Shown one piece after another: positions 1 through 8,722 of a DNA stretch of 33,808 nt. The notes beneath the pieces are model-generated. The model had not been told where the DNA came from. It did no database searches and saw only the letters and a list, made by a program, of their open reading frames with translations. Origin of the DNA: Mycobacterium sp. (lineage in GTDB: Bacteria; Actinomycetota; Actinomycetes; Mycobacteriales; Mycobacteriaceae); assembly GCA_003987775.1 (NCBI GenBank), contig RXJD01000035.1:1-33808 (forward strand), given 5' to 3'. Both the position numbers and the translations under genes were made by a program. Numbering within the stretch: the first letter of the stretch is position 1; every line of letters begins with the position of its first letter.

Positions 1-1041
1 ACCGACGTCCCGGTGCGTTCCCTATTCGACACCCCCACCGTCGCCGACCTCGCCAACCACCTACACCGCCGCACAGGCGCCATTGCTGTGCAAGAAGTGG
101 TTCCGATTCAGACCCTGAAAAAGGGTACCGGCGTTCCACTGTTCTGCATTCATCCCGGGGGTGGGGTGAGCTGGCCGTACCAGGCTCTTGGCAAGTATCT
201 GGACTGCCCGATCATCGGAATCCAGCAGACCCTGCAGGTCGACGAAACCGAGCCTCGCTCAATTCACGATATGGCGAAAAACTATGCTGAGAGGATTCAG
301 ACGGTTTATCCAACCGGCCCCGTCAATCTTCTCGGGTGGTCTTTTGGCGGTATAATCGCCCACGAACTCGCCATCGAACTCCGGGGACGCGGACGTGCGA
401 TCGCACACCTTGTCCTTCTGGATGCCGACCCCGTTATCGACGATACCCAGGAGCTGGGCGATTGGCGGACTCAACTTGAAGCGTTGCGGTTCTATGGTGT
501 GGCTATTCCGGAACAAGATGAACCGCTCGCCTACGAGCAAATCGAGGCGTTAATTCGAGATTCGGACGTCGCCGCAGAATTTCCCCGGTACAAAGAACTT
601 CTGGATCTTTTTACGCAAAACATCACACGTGGTACGGCATTGTATCGCACTCACCACCCCGATGTATTCGATGGTGACATGATCATATTCTCAGCAGTGC
701 GGGGTGAGGGCGATCGGAGTTTGTCTCTTCGCCGTAGTTGGCGCCCTTACGTTGCCGGCGACATCACCGTGCATTCGGTCGACTGTACGCATCAAGAAAT
801 GCTGACCACCGAATCGCTCCGTATGTACGGCCGACAACTCGCGCATTCATTGCCCCGAGTTGCATCCGGTGACGTCTCCGGGCTCGTTTGCGACCCCGAC
901 CAGGTAGGTGCCAGAACGACGCCCCAAGGCAAGTGGTCGCCTGCCGGTCAGGCAATCTGCACCGTCGGGACGCACGTCCACGAGGACCCACGTCACCGGG
1001 TGGCGCAATCCTCGAGCGGCTATCCGGGCTGCGCGTTGTGA
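1..1041 (+). CDS. Nonribosomal peptide synthetase, C-terminal thioesterase domain (5' partial)
   Basis: The frame is open from the first base, so this is the end of a larger protein. The first residues (VRSLFDTPTVADLA) look like the end of a peptidyl-carrier domain. A type I thioesterase alpha/beta-hydrolase follows: FCIHPGGG oxyanion-loop motif, GWSFGG nucleophile elbow (Ser about residue 114 of the visible part), LLDADP acid region (about 141-143) and DCTHQEM histidine (about 264). Such domains release the finished peptide from the last carrier by hydrolysis or cyclisation. About 65 residues beyond the usual thioesterase end form a low-complexity tail, which may be read-through of former intergenic DNA. 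The stop overlaps the GTG of the next gene (GTGA), so the synthetase and the exporter are probably one operon. The product cannot be inferred without the upstream modules. Confidence 0.9.
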   Translation, partial: TDVPVRSLFDTPTVADLANHLHRRTGAIAVQEVVPIQTLKKGTGVPLFCIHPGGGVSWPYQALGKYLDCPIIGIQQTLQVDETEPRSIHDMAKNYAERIQTVYPTGPVNLLGWSFGGIIAHELAIELRGRGRAIAHLVLLDADPVIDDTQELGDWRTQLEALRFYGVAIPEQDEPLAYEQIEALIRDSDVAAEFPRYKELLDLFTQNITRGTALYRTHHPDVFDGDMIIFSAVRGEGDRSLSLRRSWRPYVAGDITVHSVDCTHQEMLTTESLRMYGRQLAHSLPRVASGDVSGLVCDPDQVGARTTPQGKWSPAGQAICTVGTHVHEDPRHRVAQSSSGYPGCAL

Positions 1042-1808
1042 GCGAGCGTTCACCATCGTCGGACGACTCCGAGACGGGTCAGGCTGCGGTAGCCTCCGAG
1101 CCTCCTGTGTTACGGCTGGAGGCGGTGAGCCGAACCTATGGCTCCGGCCCCACCGCGGTGGACGCGCTCAAAGGCGTCGACCTCGAGATCTGGCCCGGTG
1201 AGTTCGTCGTAATGCTTGGTCCGTCCGGTTCGGGCAAAACGACATTACTCAATCTGGTGGGCGGCATTGAAACACCCAGCGGCGGAAGAATTTTGGTGTC
1301 CGGCAACGACATCGCTTCGCTGAATAGCAGGGAGCGCACGGCGTTTCGACGGGACCAGGTCGGTTTTGTGTTCCAGTTCTTCAACCTGGTAGCGACTCTG
1401 ACCGCGCAGGAAAAAGTGGAGATCATTGCCGAACTCGCCGGCGAGGATTGTGCTCAGCGCAGTCGCGACGCGCTGGTGAAAGTCGCAGTCGACGACCTCG
1501 CCGACCGGTTTCCCGATCAGATGTCCGGCGGCCAGCAGCAACGGGTGGCGATTGCCCGTGCCATCGTCAAAGAGCCGCCCCTGTTGCTGTGTGACGAGCC
1601 CACGGGCAGTCTGGACCTGGCCACAGGCCGGCAGGTCCTGGCGGTGCTGAGGGAGTTGTCCCGGGAGGGCCGCCACACCGTCCTTCTGGTAACGCACAAT
1701 TCCGCGATCGCCAAGATCGCCGACCGGGTGGTGTGGTTGCGCTCAGGAAGGGTCGCTCTTCAGGAGCGGGTCGCTGTGCCGTTGCCGCCGCAGGACCTCG
1801 ACTGGTGA
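1038..1808 (+). CDS. ABC transporter ATP-binding protein, MacB/LolD type
   Basis: A 256-residue nucleotide-binding subunit. It has Walker A GPSGSGKT (about 61-68), the Q-loop FVFQFFNL, the signature MSGGQQQR (about 162-169), Walker B LLLCDEPTGS (about 182-191) and the H-loop VTHN (His about 220). The EPTGSLD context and FFNL Q-loop are typical of the MacB/LolD/FtsE class, which drives mechanotransmission rather than substrate channelling. The GTG at 1038 is chosen because it overlaps the synthetase stop (GTGA) and leaves a normal N-terminus; an open frame continues upstream but only antisense-like sequence is there. It overlaps the following permease in the same way, so the three genes are coupled. 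Likely role: energising export of the peptide made by the upstream synthetase. Confidence 0.93.
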   Translation: MSERSPSSDDSETGQAAVASEPPVLRLEAVSRTYGSGPTAVDALKGVDLEIWPGEFVVMLGPSGSGKTTLLNLVGGIETPSGGRILVSGNDIASLNSRERTAFRRDQVGFVFQFFNLVATLTAQEKVEIIAELAGEDCAQRSRDALVKVAVDDLADRFPDQMSGGQQQRVAIARAIVKEPPLLLCDEPTGSLDLATGRQVLAVLRELSREGRHTVLLVTHNSAIAKIADRVVWLRSGRVALQERVAVPLPPQDLDW

Positions 1809-4135
1809 GCCGCGCCCTGCGCCGCAAGGTGCGCCGGGATCTATGGGGGCAGCGTTCGCAGTTCCTCGCGGCAGTGTTGGTGATGGGGATCGGTGTGGCG
1901 GTGTTCGTCGGGGCCACAGACGCCTACGCCAACTTGCAGCAGTCATTCGCCCGGGTCTATGCCACCCAACTGCTGCCGGATGTGGTGATCAGCGGGCCCT
2001 CCGCGCCGGGGCTCTACGCGGCTGCCCGCAACCTTCCGGGTCATCCGAGTCTGGACCTTCGCCAGCAGGCCGACGTCAGTGTCCGCATCAATGGCCGTAC
2101 CCTGTTCGGCCGTGCAGTCGGCGTGCCCGTCGCGGCTCAACCCACCGTGTCGAAGTTGGCACTACGGTCCGGTGGTCTACCGGGACGTGGGTCGGTGCTG
2201 GTGGACGAGCATCTCGCCGCATATTACGGACTGCACCCTGCGAGCACCGTCGAACTGCTTGGACCCTCCGGTTGGCACCAGGTGTCCGTTTCCGGATCTG
2301 CCGTGTCGACGGAATACTTGTGGTCGGCGCGCTCGCAGGCGGAAACCGTGACCACGCCGGAGTACTTCGGCGTGGTATTCGTGCCGGCACCCGATATGGT
2401 GCAGTTTGCGGCGCGGCCGACAGATCAGCTGCTGGCCTATGCGCAGGATCGCGACCAAGCGCACGCATTGGTCACGGCCGCAACGGAATTGGCGCGGTCA
2501 CACGAAGTGTCAGTCACGTCGCGTGACGCGCTGCCGTCCTACAGTTTCTTGCGCGACGGCATGGAATCGGTACGCAAATTCGCACGACTGCTGCCCTGGG
2601 TGTTTCTGGTGGCAGCGGTGGTCGGCACGCATGTGCTTCTGTCGCGACTAGTCGCCGCGCAACAAGCGGTGATCGGCACCTTGTCAGCCAACGGACTGTC
2701 CGGTCGAACGATACTTGCTCACTATCTGACTTACGGCGTAGCGGTCGGTGTCGCGGGCGCCGCGGCAGGGATGATCGGCGGCTACGTTCTCGGTGGCTGG
2801 TACACCGCCCAATACACCCAGGCGCTGGGACTGCCGCAGCGGGCGACGTTGGTGTATCCCAGCAGTCTGATCATCGGGGCCGTGGCCGCCGCTGCGGCGT
2901 CAGCCCTAGCGGCGTGGGCCCCAGCGCGCGCCGCATCCCGGATGAGCCCGGCCGAAGCGATGAGAACCTCGCCGCCGGGTGTACGCGGCGGCATAACCGT
3001 CGCAGAACGTCTGCTGCCGCCGCTGCGGCGTATGCCTGCACGCTGGCGAATGACGTTGCGCGGCATCGCTCGCAACCGTCGCCGCGCCATTCTGACCGTG
3101 GCCGGGGTGGTGAGTTCGGTCTGCCTGGTAATGGTGTTCGCCGGGATGCGCGACACCGTCAATGGTGTCATTGATCGACAATACGGAGAGGTCGAACTAC
3201 AAGACGCTCAACTCATCACTGCTGCGGGCGCTGCCGATGCCGTCGCGGGCGCTTTACGCACCGACCCTCAAATCGCTGCCGCAGAACCTTTCACGCGGCT
3301 GGATGTCACGGTGCAGGGCCGCAACAACCACTACGACACCTTGCTGATCGCGTTGCCGCGGGCGACCCGGATGCACCGCTTCACCTCCGGCCGATCCAGC
3401 CGTAGCCTCCCAGCCGACGGTGTGTTGCTGGGAGCGGGCTTGGGGGCCGTTCTCCGCGTCGCAGTGGGGGACAAGATCACAATCAGCAACGCTCAGAATC
3501 GAATTCGTCTTGACCTACCCGTCGTCGGCTTCGTCGACGAGCCGATGAGCCCGGTGGTCTATATCGGGTCGGACCAAGTGCCCGCCTTGGCGCCATCGGG
3601 AGTGTTGCTCAAGCTGGCACCTGGGGCCAACCAGGAACTCAATCGTCAGGATGCGACGAGGTTGCGCGGTGTGATCGCCTACGTGTCCACCGAATCCGTC
3701 TCCGCCACCATCCGAAAGTCATTCGCCTTGTACAACGTGCTGGTTGCGCTGACCTTGCTATCTGCCGGTGTGATGTCCGCGGCGCTGCTCTATAACGCCA
3801 TGTCTGCCAACGTCAGCGAACGCACCGGTGAGCTCAGTACATTGCAGGCCGCCGGAATGGATGCCCGGCTACTCGGCCGACTGGTGGCCGTGGAGAATAT
3901 GACGCTGGTTGCGATCGGTCTGCCTGTCGGTCTGATCGCCGGGGCGTGGCTCGCCGAGTGGTTCCTGTCCAACTATGTGACGCAGGGCTATCGATGGCAC
4001 CTGATGATGCACACCACGACTCCGCTCCTTGTCGCCGCCGGAGTTTCGATCGCCTCACTTTTGACCCTGATCCCGACGTTTCGCGTGATCAGGCGAATGG
4101 ATGTGGCCAAGGTGGTGCGTGAGCGGACGCTGTGA
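1805..4135 (+). CDS. ABC transporter permease, FtsX/MacB-like, 8 predicted membrane segments
   Basis: A 776-residue permease starting at a GTG in a GTGA overlap with the ATPase gene. One membrane segment lies near the N-terminus (about 20-42), followed by a large extracytoplasmic domain. A first FtsX-like block has three helices (about 262-376). A fifth helix (about 428-448) precedes a second extracytoplasmic domain, and a second FtsX-like block has three helices (about 643-762). This duplicated layout is that of single-chain permeases that pair with MacB/LolD ATPases. The context suggests export of a lipopeptide or peptide across the inner membrane. The substrate is not visible. The gene is the last of its apparent operon; no further coding region follows on this strand for over 1.1 kb. 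Confidence 0.9.
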   Translation: MSRALRRKVRRDLWGQRSQFLAAVLVMGIGVAVFVGATDAYANLQQSFARVYATQLLPDVVISGPSAPGLYAAARNLPGHPSLDLRQQADVSVRINGRTLFGRAVGVPVAAQPTVSKLALRSGGLPGRGSVLVDEHLAAYYGLHPASTVELLGPSGWHQVSVSGSAVSTEYLWSARSQAETVTTPEYFGVVFVPAPDMVQFAARPTDQLLAYAQDRDQAHALVTAATELARSHEVSVTSRDALPSYSFLRDGMESVRKFARLLPWVFLVAAVVGTHVLLSRLVAAQQAVIGTLSANGLSGRTILAHYLTYGVAVGVAGAAAGMIGGYVLGGWYTAQYTQALGLPQRATLVYPSSLIIGAVAAAAASALAAWAPARAASRMSPAEAMRTSPPGVRGGITVAERLLPPLRRMPARWRMTLRGIARNRRRAILTVAGVVSSVCLVMVFAGMRDTVNGVIDRQYGEVELQDAQLITAAGAADAVAGALRTDPQIAAAEPFTRLDVTVQGRNNHYDTLLIALPRATRMHRFTSGRSSRSLPADGVLLGAGLGAVLRVAVGDKITISNAQNRIRLDLPVVGFVDEPMSPVVYIGSDQVPALAPSGVLLKLAPGANQELNRQDATRLRGVIAYVSTESVSATIRKSFALYNVLVALTLLSAGVMSAALLYNAMSANVSERTGELSTLQAAGMDARLLGRLVAVENMTLVAIGLPVGLIAGAWLAEWFLSNYVTQGYRWHLMMHTTTPLLVAAGVSIASLLTLIPTFRVIRRMDVAKVVRERTL

Positions 4136-5247
4136 GTGCGTGCTCGGCGGTGCGCAACGACAACCTTATGAATCTCGAACGAGGCGACCCGGACGAACCC
4201 GGCCGCACGGCCACGAACCAGTCAGCGGGCGTGTTCGCACCGCAGTTCGAGGCGTAGGCGCAGTACATCAGCCTGGCTGTGTTCTACCGGTTGGCCAGCA
4301 CCGTTGGCGTCGAAAACCGTACAGCCGCAGTGTAAATCGGCCCTCCAGCTTTGACCGGGCATCAGCATGAAGTCTGGGTTGCGGCCCGCTGTTTGCGGGT
4401 GCATTGGAATCGTATCCGGCGGGCGGAGTTGGGCCAGTTGCGAAACCCGCGATCGGTTAACCGGCCCTCGTATGCGCCGGAGGTGGCTGAGGTCCCGCCG
4501 GTCACCTTTAGGCCCGCCCGTTACTTGCGTAGGGCCGCTCGACAACCAGGGCGGCTCGCACTTAGCCCGAAGTTACGGCGGCCTTGAGGGCTGATTGTGG
4601 TGTGGCCTGATGGTATCGGGTAGAACCGCGGTGTGGTCATGATTGCTTCGAATTCGATGGGGGTCAAACGGCCGAAGCGACGGCGCTTGGCCCAATGCTC
4701 ATATTCCACGACCTTGGCGGTCAATTCGTCCTTCAATGTGGCCATCATGGCCTCCTTCAGCGAGTCGGGACACGTCGGTTGCGCATGGCCTACGCGGCGG
4801 AATTCCGTCTGCAGCAACGTTTTCAGCCTCGTGTCGGCTCTACGGCTGGTCTAGTGCACAAAGTCCTGAATCAGCTATTGGCCAATCGTTAGGGCAGTCG
4901 CGAAGATAGATCCTCACGCCCGCCGCCCCAAACCGGTAATGGCCAAGCCACGGAACGCGAACTTCACGATCACCGAGCTGCCGTTGCATTGTGGCCAGCG
5001 ATAGGCAGGTTGAATGTCCTTGCAGGGGTTAACCGGGCCTGCAGCACCGTGAGGTTGCCGCGAGTCGGTCGTTTCGGGTGGGTCGCGCCTGGGCTGTTTT
5101 CGAAACATTCGAGGACTGGTCGCCCACCAGCACCAACAGCGTTATGCCGCTGGGTCCGCGAGCCGCGGGACCGGATTGGAGATGATTACTTGATCCCCAG
5201 GCAGTCCAGTTCTTTACGTCACGCTGGCGATCGTCGCGCCACGGCAG
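4136..5247 (+). other. Gene-poor region between the transporter operon and the IS21 element
   Basis: About 1.1 kb with no convincing intact gene on either strand. Short open frames are present, but none has a recognisable domain and few have a ribosome binding site. The only recognisable content is an IS3-type transposase relic on the minus strand around 4.6-4.8 kb. The region ends at the GGCAG direct repeat bordering the IS21 element. Confidence 0.5.
4625..4817 (-). pseudogene. IS3-family transposase OrfB C-terminal relic
   Basis: On the minus strand the reading contains SLKEAMMATLKDEL followed by VVEYEHWAKRRRFGRLTPIEFEA. This resembles the end of IS3-family OrfB integrases, where a 'N-x-LAES-x-x-ATLK-x-EL' helix leads to a 'Y-x-x-WYN-x-RR-x-x-x-L-x-x-x-(S/T)P-x-EFE' motif. 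The stretch between the two motifs is shortened, and no upstream DDE core or start is present, so it is a remnant. The frame runs on past the homologous part into unrelated sequence. Identification rests on motif resemblance only. Confidence 0.5.
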
Positions 5248-5301
5248 TGTCGACGGCAACTGAATACTGACCACTGCGCGGCAACTGAAAATTGACCAGC
5301 T
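5248..5301 (+). repeat. IS21 left end with two 20-bp terminal repeat units
   Basis: Two direct units, CGGCAACTGAATACTGACCA at 5254-5273 and CGGCAACTGAAAATTGACCA at 5279-5298, lie 25 bp apart. Both are repeated in inverted orientation at the right end. Such tandem sites are expected to bind the IstA transposase. Confidence 0.9.
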
Positions 5302-5339
5302 TCCTGGAGAGCCTTGGCTATGGGCCAAGGAGGAAGCGA

Positions 5340-6575
5340 GTGTTGAGCGTGGAGGACTGGGCAGAGATCCGGCGGTTGTGCCGGTCGGAGCAGTTGCCGA
5401 TTTCGGAGGTTGCGCGGGTGTTGGGGATTTCGCGGAACACGGTGAAGTCGGCGTTGGTTTCCGATGGCCCGCCGAAGTATCGGCGTGCTCCGGTGGGGTC
5501 GGTGGCGGACGCGGCCGAGCCGAAGATTCGAGAGTTGTTGGCGGCTTATCCGCGGATGCCGGCCACTGTGATCGCCGAGCGGATCGGATGGTCGTATTCG
5601 ATCCGCACTCTTAGTGAGCGAGTGCGGGAGCTGCGACCGTTTTATCTGCCGCCGGATCCGGCGTCACGCACGACTTATGTCGCTGGGGAAATTGCGCAGT
5701 GCGACTTCTGGTTCCCCGACGTGGAGGTGCCGGTCGGATACGGCCAGGTCCGCACCGCCACACAGTTGCCGGTGCTGACGATGGTGTGCGGATATTCGCG
5801 TTGGGCATCGGCGTTGTTAATCCCGACCCGCACCGCTGAAGACCTCTATGCCGGCTGGTGGCAGCATCTTTCGATGTTGGGCGCCGTCCCGCGGGTGTTG
5901 GTATGGGACGGTGAAGGCGCGGTCGGGCGTTGGCGGGCCCGCCAACCCGAACTCACCGGGCAGTGCCACGCTTTCCGCGGCACCCTGGCCACCAAGGTGC
6001 TGATCTGCAAACCTGGCGACCCCGAAGCCAAGGGTGTGGTCGAACGCTTCCACGACTTCCTCGAGCGGGCCTTCTTGCCGGGTCGGGCGTTCGGCTCACC
6101 GGCGGATTTCAACACCCAGCTGCAGGACTGGCTGGTGCGGGCCAATCACCGCCAGCACCGCGTACTGGGGTGCCGTCCCGCCGACCGGATCGAGGCCGAC
6201 AAGGCGGCGATGCTGGCCCTGCCGCCAGTCGGGCCAGTGGTTGGGTGGCGGACCTCGACCCGGTTGCCGCGGGATCATTACGTGCGCTGCGACGGCAACG
6301 ACTACTCAGTGCACCCGGTCGCGGTCGGTCGCCGCATCGAGATCACCGCGGACCTGGGCCGGGTTCGAGTGTGGTGTGGTGGCGCCCTGGTCGCCGACCA
6401 CGCCCGGATCTGGGCCAAACACCAGACGGTCAGCGATCCCGACCACGTGCAGGCCGCCAAACTGCTGCGGCGCAAGCACTTTGACGTCATCGGGCCGCCA
6501 TCGCACGTTGAGGTAGAACAACGCCTCCTGAGCGACTACGACACCTTGTTGGGTCTTGACGGACCGGTGGCGTGA
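5340..6575 (+). CDS. istA: IS21-family transposase IstA
   Basis: A 411-residue transposase. An N-terminal helix-turn-helix (ISEVARVLGISRNTVKSAL) precedes the DDE catalytic core. The acidic residues fall in CDFWFPD (D122), VWDGEG (D190) and AKGVVERFHDFLE (E235). A C-terminal beta-barrel-like part (HYVRCDGNDYSVHP) is also typical of IstA. The GTG at 5340 is preferred because AAGGAGG lies about 6 bases upstream; a longer open frame to 5292 would run into the terminal repeats. It recognises the ends of the element and catalyses cut and strand transfer together with IstB. The stop overlaps the istB start (TGATG), giving the coupled expression usual in this family. Confidence 0.95.
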   Translation: MLSVEDWAEIRRLCRSEQLPISEVARVLGISRNTVKSALVSDGPPKYRRAPVGSVADAAEPKIRELLAAYPRMPATVIAERIGWSYSIRTLSERVRELRPFYLPPDPASRTTYVAGEIAQCDFWFPDVEVPVGYGQVRTATQLPVLTMVCGYSRWASALLIPTRTAEDLYAGWWQHLSMLGAVPRVLVWDGEGAVGRWRARQPELTGQCHAFRGTLATKVLICKPGDPEAKGVVERFHDFLERAFLPGRAFGSPADFNTQLQDWLVRANHRQHRVLGCRPADRIEADKAAMLALPPVGPVVGWRTSTRLPRDHYVRCDGNDYSVHPVAVGRRIEITADLGRVRVWCGGALVADHARIWAKHQTVSDPDHVQAAKLLRRKHFDVIGPPSHVEVEQRLLSDYDTLLGLDGPVA

Positions 6576-7372
6576 TGGCAGCCAAGACCACCACCGGCAG
6601 CCGCGACGTGACCGCGGAACTGGCGTATCTGACCCGGGCCTTGAAGGCCCCGACCTTGCGTGAGGCCGTCGAGCGGCTCGCCGAACGGGCCCGCACCGAA
6701 ACCTGGACCTACGAAGAGTTCCTGGCAGCATGTCTGCAGCGTGAGGTGTCCGCCCGAGAATCCCACGGCGGTGAAGGACGCATCCGGGCCGCCCGCTTCC
6801 CATCACGGAAATCGTTGGAGGAGTTCGACTTCGAGCACGCCCGCGGCCTCAAACGCGACGTCATCGCCCACCTGGGCACGCTGGACTTCGTCACCGCCAA
6901 AGACAACGTGGTGTTCCTCGGACCACCAGGAACCGGGAAAACCCACCTGGCGACCGGCATCGCGATCCGCGCTTGCCAAGCCGGCCACCGAGTCATGTTC
7001 GCCACCGCGTCGCAATGGGTCGATCGGCTCGCCGCCGCCCACCACAGCGGAACCCTGCAAGCCGAACTCGTCCGCCTCGCCCGCTATCCGCTGCTCGTCG
7101 TCGACGAAGTGGGCTACATACCGTTCGAACCCGAAGCCGCCAACCTGTTCTTCCAATTGGTGTCCTCCCGATACGAGCGGGCCAGCCTCATAGTCACATC
7201 GAACAAACCGTTCGGACGGTGGGGCGAAGTATTCGGCGACGACGTCGTCGCAGCCGCCATGATCGACCGCCTCGTCCACCACGCCGAAGTCATCGCACTC
7301 AAAGGAGACAGCTACCGCATCAAAGACCGAGACCTCGGCCGCGTCCCCACCGTCACGGCCGACGACCAATGA
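6575..7372 (+). CDS. istB: IS21-family helper ATPase IstB
   Basis: A 265-residue AAA+ ATPase of the IstB/DnaC type. It has the usual N-terminal helical domain (Thr/Leu-rich start, then a DFEHARGL segment), Walker A GPPGTGKT (about 116-123), Walker B LLVVDEVGY (Asp177, Glu178), a sensor-like SNKPF and the arginine-bearing MIDRLVHHAEV segment. IstB assembles on target DNA and activates the IstA transposase. The ATG at 6575 overlaps the istA stop; a GTG directly in front (6572) is also in frame. Length is normal and no lesion is visible, so the element looks functional. Confidence 0.95.
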   Translation: MAAKTTTGSRDVTAELAYLTRALKAPTLREAVERLAERARTETWTYEEFLAACLQREVSARESHGGEGRIRAARFPSRKSLEEFDFEHARGLKRDVIAHLGTLDFVTAKDNVVFLGPPGTGKTHLATGIAIRACQAGHRVMFATASQWVDRLAAAHHSGTLQAELVRLARYPLLVVDEVGYIPFEPEAANLFFQLVSSRYERASLIVTSNKPFGRWGEVFGDDVVAAAMIDRLVHHAEVIALKGDSYRIKDRDLGRVPTVTADDQ

Positions 7373-7376
7373 CCCC

Positions 7377-7430
7377 AGCTGGTCAATTTTCAATTGCCGA
7401 CAACTGATCAGTTTTCAGTTGCCGTTGACA
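7377..7430 (-). repeat. IS21 right end with two inverted 20-bp repeat units
   Basis: Units at 7380-7399 (TGGTCAATTTTCAATTGCCG) and 7405-7424 (TGATCAGTTTTCAGTTGCCG) are reverse complements, with few mismatches, of the left-end units and have the same 25-bp spacing. The element closes at 7430 with TTGACA and is followed by the GGCAG target duplication. Confidence 0.9.
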
Positions 7431-7530
7431 GGCAGCAGGCCGGCCTGCACCTGTCAGATGACCCCAAAGTCCGCCAAGCGTTATTTGCGGCACCCGGAAG
7501 CCGCTGTTTCCCAGAGGATTCAGCCGCCTG

Positions 7531-8022
7531 CTAAGTTCCGCGAGACTGTTGCATTCGCTCTAACTCCTCGTCCCAGACGGAATGTCCGCCAATATCAGCC
7601 ACGCGGTAGACCTGGATCGTCGACGAGATCCCGACGACGAGAACTATTATCCCCACCGTGAGATGGATGATCACCCGGGGCTTTTCGGTTCGGTGTTCCC
7701 TCAGGCGCAGCACGACGAGCCCGATCGCGACCGCCAGCAGAGCCGCCGCGAAGTAGATCAGTCTGCTGCCACGGGCGGCGTGTTCGCGCAAGATCGAAGT
7801 GGGATTGGCCGTCACGTTGTAAAGCCACAGGCCAGCGTTTGCAGTGATGGGAGTCAATACCATTGTGACGCTGGCCAATATGAGCGTGAGCCACAACAGC
7901 TGGCCTCGGCGGGCGCCCGGCCACAATCCGCACACGATCTCCAGTAAGGCAGTCAGCGGCACGAACGCCACCACAAAGTGCAGCAGTACAACATGGGCTG
8001 GCATGCCATGGATGACGGTCAT
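7531..8022 (-). CDS. DUF2231-type integral membrane protein
   Basis: A 163-residue protein with four hydrophobic segments: about 9-31 (VVLLHFVVAFVPLTALLEIVCGL), 43-66, 86-105 and 115-135. It begins with the HGMPAHVVLLHFVVAFVPL signature common in DUF2231 proteins, in which His residues at the start of helix 1 are conserved. The start is supported by GAGGAG six bases upstream of the ATG. Members of this family are small inner-membrane proteins, some heme-linked or redox-linked; no enzymatic role can be assigned here. It is isolated, with the IS21 element on one side and degenerate sequence on the other. Confidence 0.75.
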   Translation of the reverse strand: MTVIHGMPAHVVLLHFVVAFVPLTALLEIVCGLWPGARRGQLLWLTLILASVTMVLTPITANAGLWLYNVTANPTSILREHAARGSRLIYFAAALLAVAIGLVVLRLREHRTEKPRVIIHLTVGIIVLVVGISSTIQVYRVADIGGHSVWDEELERMQQSRGT

Positions 8023-8482
8023 CGAGCTCCTCGGCTGGCGGACAACAAGCTGCGTCGACGTCGGTTCCGATCGTCGGCGCAGCGATCAGGCCATACGCTG
8101 CTAGGCACCTGCGGTCAGTGTTCGCAACGATAGCGCCGCCAAGCCGCGATTTGCCGCAGACACGCTCATGACCAGCATGGCCAGCGCAGTAGCCATCGGC
8201 CCGGACAATCACCGTCGAGGAGTATCGGTTAAGTGGTTCATTCCGTGGCGACACGGTCTTCAACCGTCCGACAAGTCGAACTTCTGCAGGATGCTTCGCC
8301 CGTTGGTGGCGCGTGATGGCAACATCGCCGGTCACGCCGCGGCGCGACCGGGTGAGCCACGATTCGACGAACATGTCCCGATCACCCAGTTGTCGGTAAC
8401 TACTTACCGAAACGCAACTATGGGTCGCCACCTGTGAACGAAATGGGGCCATTCTTCGTCTCCTCATAAGGAGGTTGGATTC
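8023..8482. other. Intergenic region without a supported gene
   Basis: About 460 bp between the DUF2231 gene and the sigma/anti-sigma remnant. Open frames cross it on both strands but are compositionally ordinary, lack domains and lack start signals. A clear AAGGAGG stands at 8468-8474 just before the next small open frame. Confidence 0.4.
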
Positions 8483-8722
8483 ATGACGTGCGTGCGCTGG
8501 GCCGGATCGGCCAGGGGCTGTTGGCTGCTCACTACCGCCCCCATCATGATCGCCAACGAGAGATGCGGCGCAATAGTTGCGAGGCAGCCGGTCTCACCAC
8601 CAGAAGGCCACGGCGCAAATCGCCGCGTCTCTCGGCATCGCCAAAGCTCTCGTGACAACGCGGCTCCGCTACGCCACCAGGCATTGCGACTCACACCGCA
8701 TGGAATAGGGCTGACACGATGA
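8483..8722 (+). CDS. Small open frame with strong ribosome binding site, probably a by-product of a decayed sigma-factor gene
   Basis: This 79-codon frame starts at an ATG nine bases after a strong AAGGAGG. It ends in an ATGA overlap with the anti-sigma gene, so ribosomes could be handed from one to the other. The encoded residues match no family I recognise. An alternative frame of the same DNA (8577-8708) encodes what looks like the end of an ECF sigma factor. The small frame is therefore probably what remains translatable after frameshifts in a former sigma gene, though it may still couple translation of the downstream gene. Confidence 0.3.
   Translation: MTCVRWAGSARGCWLLTTAPIMIANERCGAIVARQPVSPPEGHGANRRVSRHRQSSRDNAAPLRHQALRLTPHGIGLTR
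8577..8708 (+). pseudogene. ECF sigma factor C-terminal (region 4) remnant
   Basis: The frame reads ATAQIAASLGIAKALVTTRLRYATRHC and then stops. It resembles the helix-turn-helix of sigma region 4.2, where 'x-x-IA-x-x-LGI-x-x-x-x-V-x-(T/S)RL-x-x-x-x-x-L' is usual. It lies directly before an RslA-like anti-sigma gene, which is where the partner sigma gene (sigL in M. tuberculosis) would sit. A stop at 8574-8576 and absence of regions 2 and 3 upstream show that the gene is broken. Assignment rests on one motif plus context. Confidence 0.5.

Larger units (their letters stand above)
5248..7430 (+). mobile_element. Complete IS21-family insertion sequence (2183 bp)
   Basis: The element carries istA and istB and is bounded by inverted ends beginning TGTC(G/A)ACGGCAACTGAA. 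Each end contains two 20-bp repeat units, as is usual for the multiple terminal repeats of IS21 elements. The five bases GGCAG precede the left end (5243-5247) and follow the right end (7431-7435). This is a target-site duplication of IS21 size and shows that the boundaries are intact and the insertion is probably recent. Both genes are full length, so the element may still be mobile. No gene can be seen to be interrupted by it. Confidence 0.92.

Noticed and set aside
7595-8467. A 290-codon minus-strand frame overlapping the DUF2231 gene
   Set aside because: Composition is Arg-rich, and the overlapping DUF2231 frame has membrane helices and a ribosome site.
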